A model generated the notes under the pieces. That model saw nothing but the letters and a program-made list of their open reading frames with translations, had not been told where the DNA came from and searched no databases. A program made the translations under genes and the position numbers. A stretch of 15,679 nucleotides of DNA from Methanobacteriota archaeon (lineage in GTDB: Archaea; Thermoplasmatota; Thermoplasmata; RBG-16-68-12). The DNA is taken from positions 1 through 15,679 of the forward strand of contig VBLV01000101.1 in NCBI GenBank assembly GCA_005879045.1, given 5' to 3'. This document shows positions 5,898 through 12,293 of the stretch, piece after piece. Positions within the stretch are counted from its first letter, which is position 1, and each line of letters starts with the position of its first letter.

Positions 5898-6317
5898 TTG
5901 CAGAACAAACAAGACTTCATTCAGACCGCGGACCTCAAAGAGGCTCGCGAAGTGATGACCGCGCTCGCGCGGGAATACTGCATCGATCTCCTTCGTGAAC
6001 TCCACGGGACCGGCTGGTCGACCGCAAGCGAAGTCGCGAGGAACCTGGGAATCCACGTGGCCACGGCGATGCGGAAGCTCTCGGAACTCGAAGCGCTGCA
6101 GCTGCTCGAGAAGCGTGTGCGGGCGGGCAGCGATCTCGTGGAATACCGGCCCGTACGCGCTCGGGTCGAGATCGTCCTCGATTTCGAAGCAGAAGCGAAA
6201 GCCGCGTCCGGGAGCGCCCGAACCGGAAAGTCGTCCTCGAGGCGGACGAGCGCGCCGAGGTCGTGCGACGAGTCGTGTTCGTCAAAACCGTGCGACTTCG
6301 GACGACCGCACAGGTGA
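5898..6317 (+). CDS. winged helix-turn-helix regulator, N-terminal part (probable frameshift near 6200)
   Basis: The 139-aa product begins at TTG 5898 at the predicted transcription start. Residues about 15-95 form an ArsR-like winged helix: 'EYCIDLLREL', then recognition-type helices 'TASEVARNLGIHVATAMRKLSEL', then a wing ending 'LVEYRPVRARVEIVLDF'. After about residue 100 composition turns abruptly Ser/Arg/Cys-rich. From about 6206 the coding-like codon pattern moves to the -1 frame, which continues to 6496. One missing base near 6195-6212 would merge both parts into a protein of about 199 aa. A cytoplasmic transcription factor for the downstream membrane proteins is the simplest role. The break may be an indel error, a real mutation, or less likely programmed -1 frameshifting; no clear slippery heptamer was found. 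Confidence 0.7.
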   Translation: MQNKQDFIQTADLKEAREVMTALAREYCIDLLRELHGTGWSTASEVARNLGIHVATAMRKLSELEALQLLEKRVRAGSDLVEYRPVRARVEIVLDFEAEAKAASGSARTGKSSSRRTSAPRSCDESCSSKPCDFGRPHR

Positions 6318-6496
6318 TGGAACTGACGGAGGCAGAAGGTCGCTTCCTCTGGCACCTTCCGTTCGCGTCCGAGCAGGCCGCCTCCGTGGCCGAGGTCTGT
6401 CGCCGCGCAAAGATCGAGAACCCGATCCATGTCTCGAAGCTCCTGGATTTCGTCAAAGAAATGGAATCTCGGGGGGTCGTGGAGGTTGTGAGGTGA
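6263..6496 (+). CDS. winged-helix regulator, C-terminal part in -1 frame
   Basis: This frame has coding-like codon use from about base 6206, before the first in-frame GTG at 6263, so the 77-aa product given here is probably the tail of the gene starting at 5898. The segment before GTG reads 'RKVVLEADERAEVV', a natural continuation of the upstream winged-helix domain. Residues about 20-77 look like a second small helical or winged-helix unit ('ELTEAEGRFLWHLPF', then 'VAEVCRRAKIENPIHVSKLLDFVKEME', then 'GVVEVV'). It ends with TGA 6494-6496, inside the Shine-Dalgarno region of the next gene, so the cluster is translationally coupled. If independent, it would overlap the upstream frame by 55 bp, which is less likely. 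Confidence 0.6.
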   Translation: MRRVVFVKTVRLRTTAQVMELTEAEGRFLWHLPFASEQAASVAEVCRRAKIENPIHVSKLLDFVKEMESRGVVEVVR

Positions 6497-6501
6497 ACGA
6501 C

Positions 6502-8277
6502 ATGAACCGCCCCATCGAGGACACCGGACGCCGCGCCTATCTCGTGAACCTAGAGTGGAAGCCGTTCGCGATCCTCGTCGCGATATGCTCGGCATTCGTC
6601 TTCGTGACCATCGCCAGCCTCCTGGTCTTGGGCCTTGCAGCCCTCCCCGTCGCGGTCGTTTTGGTCGATTCCTTCGCCCTGTTCTTCCTCGTATGGATTG
6701 GAATCTATGGAATCGCGGAGTGGGTCCTGTGGAGGAGGACGCGAAATCCGGGGCACCGTCTCCAGTACTTGGGAGTTGCCCTGATCCTCCTCCCGCTGTC
6801 CTACACCTACATCATGCTCCTCCTTGGAGGCTTTTCGGCAACCCTTACCTCGTTCGGCCTCATCGCAGTCGCCGTCGCTGGCCTGTCATGGATTGCGGGG
6901 CTTGCGTTCAGTCTCTATGGATACTATCACCGAGGCTACCGGGCTGGAGATATCGATCTCTACCGCAACGTGGTCGTGCGCGAGGGGGAGAGGATCGAGG
7001 AGCTGACCGACGGATACTCGACGAGGACTTTCTCCGTCCGATACGACGAGCTCGTGAAACCGCCGATGCGGGCCGCGGCGAAGGAGTATGCGCTGGCAAT
7101 GGGGAGGGCGGGGTTGATCCTGTCCTCCGTGGAGGACGACGAAGGCGTGACGTTCTATCCGATGACGTACACGGGAGTCGGCGGCTTCCATCTCTGGACT
7201 GCGCTCAAACACCTGTACTGGCTCTCGCGGAAACCCGGTCGGCTCACTTGGGTGCGTATCGCCTGGGAGGGTTCTGTGAAGGTCCATGTCTCGCCATACG
7301 ATTACGAACGGATTTCGCGGCCCGTCGCATATCACCTTCTCTGCGCCGGAGTCGGCGACGCCCTCGTGTCGTCGCTTGTCGCATTCGCCGGTGGCGATGC
7401 GTCTGGAGCCATCTCGCGCCTCCTGGGACAAAGGGGAGAAGCACGACGGCCGTCTCCCTCGCTCGTCCGGCCAGAGACGGATCGTCTCGCGAAGTTCGCG
7501 GCGATTCTGACGGCCTCCTTGCTCGTCACAGGCTTCGGCGCATCAATCGCGGCGGGCATCCTCTCTCCCGAACGCCAAGGGATCCAGATCACAAGCGTAT
7601 CGTGGACGCCGACAAACCCGGCTCCCGGCGACCGGATCGACCTCTACGCGACGGTGACGGGTAGTGACGCATTCGGCCTCGGACCCGTCGATGTGGGGGT
7701 CGCCATCTTCGCCGCCTTCAATGACACGCTGAGCGGCGCATTGAACATGGTCCAAGTCGGCAGCAACGAGTACGGAGTCCGCCTCATGCCGTTCCACGAC
7801 GGGACCGCGGTGACGTTGCTTGTCACCGCGCGCTACTTTGTCAGCGGGGCGGGAGCTCGGTTCACTTGGTCCGGCCCGTACGATATTGAAATCGGGACGG
7901 TGCACCAGGGCGGCGCCAGCGGGTTGTCCATCGGGCCTCAGCGGCCGACCGTTGTCCCGACGGCGGACGTTCAATTCGCAGCTTGGGTCAACACCTCCGC
8001 GGGGATTGAGTCGACGATGGTCATGACCACCTCGACGTACACGGGTTGGGGCGACACCGGACCCGGGGGCTCCGGAAGCGTCAGCGGCGGTGGCCAGGTC
8101 ATCTCGTTGAACCTGACCGGTTCCAACGGACTCTTCAGCGTGGGCATCCCCGCGTCGATCTTCTTGCCATATGGGATGCCCCACTACCACGCCGTAATCT
8201 ACTATCGGTTCGTGGCCCGGGATACGACATGGAACACGGCCTCCACCTCCCTGATCTCAATCGAGGTGAACGCGTGA
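6502..8277 (+). CDS. membrane protein with two extracellular beta-sandwich domains, unknown family
   Basis: The 591-aa product starts at ATG 6502, five bases after GAGGTGA (6490-6496). GTG 6493 is an alternative. Four hydrophobic spans lie at about residues 21-45, 47-72, 88-110 and 114-140. A soluble, probably cytoplasmic domain (about 145-325) has no motif I recognise. A fifth span (329-354) leads to two extracellular beta-rich domains (361-467 and 473-590) with N-glycosylation sequons such as NDT, NTS and NLT. The two domains resemble each other and the two domains of the next protein: each opens with an 'S/T-x-x-P-x-x-P' segment and has a Gly/Ser-rich loop, clearest at 519-531. No catalytic signature is seen. 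It is plausibly a surface sensor or receptor regulated by the upstream winged-helix protein; the function is unknown. Confidence 0.8.
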   Translation: MNRPIEDTGRRAYLVNLEWKPFAILVAICSAFVFVTIASLLVLGLAALPVAVVLVDSFALFFLVWIGIYGIAEWVLWRRTRNPGHRLQYLGVALILLPLSYTYIMLLLGGFSATLTSFGLIAVAVAGLSWIAGLAFSLYGYYHRGYRAGDIDLYRNVVVREGERIEELTDGYSTRTFSVRYDELVKPPMRAAAKEYALAMGRAGLILSSVEDDEGVTFYPMTYTGVGGFHLWTALKHLYWLSRKPGRLTWVRIAWEGSVKVHVSPYDYERISRPVAYHLLCAGVGDALVSSLVAFAGGDASGAISRLLGQRGEARRPSPSLVRPETDRLAKFAAILTASLLVTGFGASIAAGILSPERQGIQITSVSWTPTNPAPGDRIDLYATVTGSDAFGLGPVDVGVAIFAAFNDTLSGALNMVQVGSNEYGVRLMPFHDGTAVTLLVTARYFVSGAGARFTWSGPYDIEIGTVHQGGASGLSIGPQRPTVVPTADVQFAAWVNTSAGIESTMVMTTSTYTGWGDTGPGGSGSVSGGGQVISLNLTGSNGLFSVGIPASIFLPYGMPHYHAVIYYRFVARDTTWNTASTSLISIEVNA

Positions 8278-9056
8278 CACGAATCCCGGTCGAACGGAGT
8301 CCGCTCTCGGAAGAACGGAGGCGGAAACGACGGCTCCTCGCGTTTCTCTCGATTCTCGTCGCGGTCGGCGTCGGCGTGACCTTGATCACCTACGTGCTCC
8401 TTCAGCCCGGGCCTCCGTTGCGCATCATGTCGGTCGCAGTCTCCCCGGGACGGCCCGCCGCCGGGGAGACGTTGACGGTCGTCGCCACGGTCCAAGGCGG
8501 GACCTTCTTGAAGCCCGCCAGCGCGTCGCTCACCTTCGCGACGTTTTTCGGAGACGAAGGGAGCGGAGGCGGCAGCATGGTCTCCACCGGCGAGAATCGG
8601 TACCAGGGCCGGCTAGGACCGTTCATCAACGGAACGGAGGTCTGGTTCGTCGTGTCTGCGGTATCCGGATCGGAAGGTCCTGTAATCTCGTCCCAGATGA
8701 CCCTCGACGTAGGCACAGTCGTCCGGAACGGACCGTCCGGTATCGCGATTGCTCAGGTCACTCGAATTCCCACGAACCCGGATCCCCTGGACATCGTGGT
8801 CGTGACCGCTCAAGTCACGAGCCAGTCGACGATGCTCCAAGTCTCCTTCAGCTATATGGCCTTCTACCGAAACGGCCAAGGCAGCGGTGGAGGCTCGATG
8901 ATCCAAGACACCTCAGGCAACTGGACCACGGGGGGGATGTTCGTTGCCCCTGTCATGCCGCGGTTCTCTGGCACGGTGTTCTACTACCGGATTGCTGCGA
9001 TCGACGGCACACAGAACACCGCGACGTCGGCCGTCTACAACTACACACTGCGCTGA
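8274..9056 (+). CDS. single-span membrane-anchored protein with two beta-sandwich domains, paralogous to preceding tail
   Basis: The 260-aa product starts at GTG 8274, overlapping the previous stop (GTGA) and preceded by GAGGTGA at 8263-8269. A short basic cytoplasmic tail (RRRKRR, 15-20) and one span (20-44) anchor it as an N-in protein. Two extracellular beta-rich domains follow (49-148 and 155-260). Both contain GSGGGSM (96-102 and 203-209) and a similar closing strand pattern ('VWFVVSAV', 'VFYYRIAAID'). They align by eye with the two terminal domains of the upstream 591-aa protein, including 'YYRxxAxDxTxNTAT' near both C-termini, so the genes share ancestry. Sequons NGT, NWT and NYT suggest a glycosylated surface protein. 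It probably partners the upstream protein. No enzymatic motif was seen. Confidence 0.8.
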   Translation: MTRIPVERSPLSEERRRKRRLLAFLSILVAVGVGVTLITYVLLQPGPPLRIMSVAVSPGRPAAGETLTVVATVQGGTFLKPASASLTFATFFGDEGSGGGSMVSTGENRYQGRLGPFINGTEVWFVVSAVSGSEGPVISSQMTLDVGTVVRNGPSGIAIAQVTRIPTNPDPLDIVVVTAQVTSQSTMLQVSFSYMAFYRNGQGSGGGSMIQDTSGNWTTGGMFVAPVMPRFSGTVFYYRIAAIDGTQNTATSAVYNYTLR

Positions 9057-9062
9057 GCGCAA

Positions 9063-9070
9063 GCTCATAT
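9063..9070 (+). promoter_or_regulatory. TATA-like box for the 9095 gene
   Basis: GCTCATAT (to 9070) is centred about 27 bp before ATG 9095, consistent with a leaderless transcript starting just after the surface-protein operon. Confidence 0.35.
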
Positions 9071-9094
9071 CCACGAGACTGCGTTTCCGCGGAC

Positions 9095-9706
9095 ATGTCC
9101 GACCTCGTCGAGGCAATCGAGGCGGAGGCCCGAGGGGACTTCGCCAAGGCCCTCGTGCATTACGCCCAGCTCACGGAGTCCGGTTCGGGGCTCGATCGCG
9201 TCGGGATTTTTCAAGCGCTCGCTCGGTGCAACGAGAAGCTTGGCCGCCTGAAAGACGCCGGCACTTGGCGCCAGAGGGCTGGCCAGGGGTATCTCGCGCT
9301 CTTGGACGCCGAAATGGCGCGGGATGAGCGGCAGTATCTCGCCCTCGTCGAGTATCGCAATGCGGTCCAAGACCTGCATGGAGACCCTTCTCTTCCCGCG
9401 ATTGCGAAAGAATACGCCGCGGTCCTCAAGGACAATTTCTCCGGAGGCGCGGAAGGCCTCACTCACGAGGGGCTCTTCGCAGGCGCATTCTTCCGAACGC
9501 TTGGCGACCATCTGACCGCGGCGAAGTATTTCTTCGACACCGCGGAGGCGATGAGCGAGCAGGCGACGACGGGCGGCGATCCGCTTCTGCGGGAGGCGAC
9601 GATCCTGGCGTACGAGCGCGCGATGGATTCCGCGACGAAGGCGGGTCGCGCCGATGTGGCCCGCGTCGCGCAGATGCGCGCGTACGACCTCAAGCAGATG
9701 AAATGA
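9095..9706 (+). CDS. TPR-like alpha-helical protein, function unknown
   Basis: The 203-aa product is almost entirely predicted helix with Ala-rich paired-helix repeats. The first, 'EAEARGDFAKALVHYAQLTE' (9-28), has the W/G/Y/A spacing of a TPR-type hairpin, and further units lie at about 33-70, 120-155 and 165-200. The pattern suggests a TPR or SNAP-like helical scaffold that binds partner proteins. No signal peptide or membrane span is seen, so it is likely cytoplasmic. Only nine bases separate it from the NRDE/TANGO2 gene, so co-transcription is likely. I do not recognise a specific family. Confidence 0.75.
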   Translation: MSDLVEAIEAEARGDFAKALVHYAQLTESGSGLDRVGIFQALARCNEKLGRLKDAGTWRQRAGQGYLALLDAEMARDERQYLALVEYRNAVQDLHGDPSLPAIAKEYAAVLKDNFSGGAEGLTHEGLFAGAFFRTLGDHLTAAKYFFDTAEAMSEQATTGGDPLLREATILAYERAMDSATKAGRADVARVAQMRAYDLKQMK

Positions 9707-9715
9707 GGCGCCGCC

Positions 9716-10459
9716 GTGTGCACCCTCATCGCGTTCTGGCGATCCGTACCCGGGTATGACATCGTCCTCGGGATGAACCGGGACGAGTCCTCGATGCGGC
9801 CCGCGGATCCTCCCGCGGTCCTCGATGGCACGCCGATGATCGTTGCACCGCGGGACCGAAAGGCCGGCGGCACGTGGCTGGGCGCGAGCGGCGCCGGGCT
9901 CGTGGTCGCGCTCTCGAACCGCCGCGGTCGGACCTCCCCGATTGCGCGGTCTCGCGGTCAGCTCGTCCTCGAGGCGCTGCGGCAACCGAGCGTCTCCGGC
10001 GTCGACGTCTTCCTTCAGCGCGAGGTCCGGGAACACGAGTACAACTACTGGAACCTCCTCGCGGCCTCGCGGAAGGAACTCCGGTTCTTTCGTTACGACG
10101 GAGAGCTCGGGATGAACCGCGGCCATGAGGGACTCAACGTCCTCACGAACGAGGGAGGAAACGTCGCGACCGATCCGAAGGTTCAATTCATCCAGGGCCT
10201 GCTCGCCAAGACGCCGGCCCGGTCCATCGATGCGGTGGTCCGTGCGTTGCAGGACACCCTCCGCACGCACGCCTCCGGCACGGGAGGGGTGGGCCTCTGC
10301 GTACATTTCGCGGGCGGCGGAACGGTCTCGTCCACAATCCTCGCTCTCAGCAACGCCGATCCGGGCGAGAACGTCCTACTGTACGCGGACGGTTCGCCGT
10401 GCACGACCCCGTACCGCGACTATCAGGAAGTCGTCCGCCGGCTTCCGAGTCCGGACTGA
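9716..10459 (+). CDS. NRDE/TANGO2 family protein
   Basis: The 247-aa product has the family's hallmark N-terminus: MCTLIAF with a conserved Cys2, then MNRDES at 20-25 (the NRDE motif) and a GGTWLG motif at 51-56. 'LSNRRG' (66-71) and 'LTNEGG' further on also match. Homologues occur in all three domains of life. The human member TANGO2 is linked to a metabolic disease and has been connected to Golgi organisation, haem handling and lipid metabolism, but the biochemical activity is unsettled. The fold resembles Ntn-type hydrolases, with Cys2 as candidate nucleophile, which is an inference. GTG 9716 is favoured because it places Cys at position 2. It follows the helical protein gene by nine bases. 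Confidence 0.88.
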   Translation: MCTLIAFWRSVPGYDIVLGMNRDESSMRPADPPAVLDGTPMIVAPRDRKAGGTWLGASGAGLVVALSNRRGRTSPIARSRGQLVLEALRQPSVSGVDVFLQREVREHEYNYWNLLAASRKELRFFRYDGELGMNRGHEGLNVLTNEGGNVATDPKVQFIQGLLAKTPARSIDAVVRALQDTLRTHASGTGGVGLCVHFAGGGTVSSTILALSNADPGENVLLYADGSPCTTPYRDYQEVVRRLPSPD

Positions 10460-10509
10460 CGAGTGCCGCTGCGAAAAGACTTTCTCTCATCCCCAGCTAC
10501 CGCGCGCCA

Positions 10510-11361
10510 TTGCCCGGGATCACGGATGTCCACGTGCACGTGGAACCGTATCGCTCCTTGAAGCCTGCGATTCTGGACTTGTTGTGGCGAGAAATTCCGG
10601 ATCGGCCGTACACCTCTCGACTCATGGATGACCCCAGAGCGTTCCTCGAGCACCTCGACAAAGCCGGCGTCGAGCGGGCGTGCCTGATCAACTACGTCTC
10701 GCCGGAGGTCATGGGCTTCACAGAGGATGTCAACCGCTTCATCGGCGAGTTCGCGAAGGAAGACCGAAAGCGCCTGATCCCGTTCGGCTCCGTCCATCCG
10801 AAACGCACGAAAGATCCGAAACGGGACGTCGAACGCCTCGCATCGAAATGGGAGATGGGCGGCATGAAGATTCATCCGCCGCATCAGCTCTTTGCCGCGA
10901 ACGCATACGCCGACGGAAAGTTGCCCGCCCTCCGAACAATCTACAAGACCGCGGAGCGACTCAAGATGCCGATCATGGTCCACACCGGGACCTCGGTCTT
11001 TCCCGGCGCACGTTCGAAGTTCGGGGATCCGATGGCCCTCGACGATGTCGCCCAGGACTGCCCGGATCTCACGATCCTCATGGCCCACGGCGGGAGACCG
11101 CTCTGGTGCGACACGGCGTTCTACTTGCTCCGCCGTCATCGAAATCTCCACTTGGACATCTCGAGCATCCCGCCGAAGCGCCTTCTCGAGTGGTTCCCTC
11201 GACTCGAAGAAATCTCGGCCAAAGTCGTCTTCGGGTCGGACTGGCCGGCGCCGGGTGTGCCAGGGATCCGCGAGGAGATCGAAGGACTTCGGTCCCTCGC
11301 GCTGTCCGAGCGGACGAAGGAACGGATCCTGAGCGAGAACGCCGCGGCCCTTGTCAAGTGA
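10510..11361 (+). CDS. amidohydrolase family 2 (TIM-barrel metal-dependent hydrolase)
   Basis: With TTG 10510 as start, the 283-aa protein opens MPGITDVHVH, giving the metal ligands H8 and H10 of the amidohydrolase superfamily. Further expected ligands are H122 in GMKIHPPHQ, H158 in MVHTG, H193 in MAHGG, and the catalytic D244 in FGSDWP. This order matches Amidohydrolase_2 proteins, which include decarboxylases and hydrolases of aromatic or carboxylated substrates; the substrate cannot be named. The start is uncertain. The frame is open further upstream, with GTG 10399 as a candidate overlapping the NRDE gene by 61 bp, and CTG 10456 overlapping its stop as CTGA. No ATG or GTG lies between. 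A transcript shared with the NRDE gene is plausible. Confidence 0.85.
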   Translation: MPGITDVHVHVEPYRSLKPAILDLLWREIPDRPYTSRLMDDPRAFLEHLDKAGVERACLINYVSPEVMGFTEDVNRFIGEFAKEDRKRLIPFGSVHPKRTKDPKRDVERLASKWEMGGMKIHPPHQLFAANAYADGKLPALRTIYKTAERLKMPIMVHTGTSVFPGARSKFGDPMALDDVAQDCPDLTILMAHGGRPLWCDTAFYLLRRHRNLHLDISSIPPKRLLEWFPRLEEISAKVVFGSDWPAPGVPGIREEIEGLRSLALSERTKERILSENAAALVK

Positions 11362-11392
11362 CCGACGTCAAGGCGTCCCCATGATGGCAAAC

Positions 11393-11399
11393 CTTAATC
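11393..11399 (+). promoter_or_regulatory. TATA-like box upstream of msrA
   Basis: CTTAATC, within GCAAACCTTAATCC, is centred about 35 bp before ATG 11431. The ACCTTAA core matches that of the palindromic elements at 2206 and 14415, but the downstream AGGTTAAC half is absent. Confidence 0.45.
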
Positions 11400-11430
11400 C
11401 CGAGCCGAAGCGAATCCCAAGGTGAGGAGC

Positions 11431-12027
11431 ATGATGCCCGAGTCGAAGCAAAGCAGCGAGGTCGTCACCCTCGCGGGCGGGTGTTTCTGGTGCCTTCAGC
11501 CGGTGTTCCAGGAGCTCCGCGGCGTCGAGAAAGTGGAGGTCGGATACTCCGGCGGCCGGCTCGCGAATCCCTCGTACGAGGCCGTCTGCACGGACACGAC
11601 AGGCCACGCGGAGGCCGTGCAGGTCACGTTCGATCCGAGCGTCATTCCGCTCGCGGATATCTTACGGATCTTCTTCTCGGTCCACGACCCGACGACGTTG
11701 AATCGACAAGGCGGCGACGTCGGGACGCAGTATCGGTCTGCGATCTTCTATAATTCTCCTGAGCAGGAGAAGACCGCGAGGCAGGTCATGGCGGAAGTCT
11801 TCAAAGCGGGAATCTGGGGACGGCCGATCGTCACGGAAGTCGCGCCGCTGCAGCCGTTCTACCGAGCGGAGGAGTACCATCAGGACTACTTCCGCAAGAA
11901 CCCGACCGCGGGCTATTGCCGGGTCGTCATCGCGCCGAAGGTCGCAAAGTTCCGCAAGCAGTTCGCGGACCGATTGAAAAAGTCGGGTCCGACGATAGGA
12001 AAGCCCACCGCGGCTTTTTCCAGTTGA
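11431..12027 (+). CDS. msrA: peptide-methionine (S)-S-oxide reductase MsrA
   Basis: The 198-aa protein carries the MsrA active-site motif GCFWC at residues 17-21 (catalytic C18). GYSGG (38-42), GHAE (58-61) and GGDVGTQYRS (94-103) are all conserved family segments. C163 in GYC is a candidate resolving cysteine, and C21 is another. The enzyme reduces methionine S-sulfoxide in proteins, using thioredoxin-type reductants, and protects against oxidative damage. ATG 11431 is preferred because AGGTGAGGAG immediately precedes it; ATG 11434 and GTG 11422 are alternatives. The C-terminal tail after about residue 180 is basic and short. A small zinc-ribbon gene follows after 18 bp, and a thioredoxin-fold DUF255 protein lies just beyond, making a loosely redox-themed neighbourhood. 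Confidence 0.95.
   Translation: MMPESKQSSEVVTLAGGCFWCLQPVFQELRGVEKVEVGYSGGRLANPSYEAVCTDTTGHAEAVQVTFDPSVIPLADILRIFFSVHDPTTLNRQGGDVGTQYRSAIFYNSPEQEKTARQVMAEVFKAGIWGRPIVTEVAPLQPFYRAEEYHQDYFRKNPTAGYCRVVIAPKVAKFRKQFADRLKKSGPTIGKPTAAFSS
12000..12019 (+). terminator. hairpin plus T-run at the end of msrA
   Basis: AAAGCC (12000-12005) pairs with GGCTTT (12012-12017) across a 6-nt loop, and the downstream arm runs into TTTTT (12015-12019). This terminator-like structure overlaps the last codons of msrA, before its stop at 12025-12027. Confidence 0.3.
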
Positions 12028-12045
12028 ACCGGATTTCCCTGCGCC

Positions 12046-12234
12046 ATGAAGTTCGGCCATCCCTGCCCAAAATGTGGAGGGACCGCCATCGAGCGCTTCG
12101 AGAGCGTCCGATCCGGCGGTGGTCCGCTTTCCGTCGGGCACGTCGCGGCGGACATGTTCACCGTGTTCTCTCAGTTCGAGGCGTTCGTGTGCCAGAACTG
12201 CGGCTACACGGAGTTCTATCGCACGGTCCGCTGA
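12046..12234 (+). CDS. small zinc-ribbon protein
   Basis: The 62-aa product has two zinc knuckles, CPKCGG (C7, C10) and CQNCGY (C49, C52), the four-cysteine pattern of a zinc ribbon. The 38-residue spacer contains a hydrophobic/aromatic segment (VAADMFTVFSQFEAFVC, 33-49) that probably forms the central strands. Small single-domain zinc ribbons are common in archaea and often bind nucleic acids or act as protein adaptors; no specific role can be assigned. It starts 18 bp after the msrA stop and may share its transcript. The length and paired knuckles make it a credible real gene despite its size. Confidence 0.82.
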   Translation: MKFGHPCPKCGGTAIERFESVRSGGGPLSVGHVAADMFTVFSQFEAFVCQNCGYTEFYRTVR

Positions 12235-12261
12235 CCGCGTGAGGTCGGCGAGCCCCAAAAG

Positions 12262-12269
12262 GCCTTAGC
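12262..12269 (+). promoter_or_regulatory. TATA-like box upstream of DUF255 gene
   Basis: GCCTTAGC, preceded by an A-run (CCCAAAAG), is centred about 28 bp before ATG 12294, matching leaderless spacing. Confidence 0.4.
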
Positions 12270-12293
12270 GGTCAGGGTCCATGCTTCGGCCGG

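Noticed and set aside
5995..6501. N-terminal extension of the 591-aa membrane protein through the regulator region
   Set aside because: The extension is the +1 shadow of the winged-helix gene and is Arg/Ser-rich; a strong GAGGTGA site supports ATG 6502.
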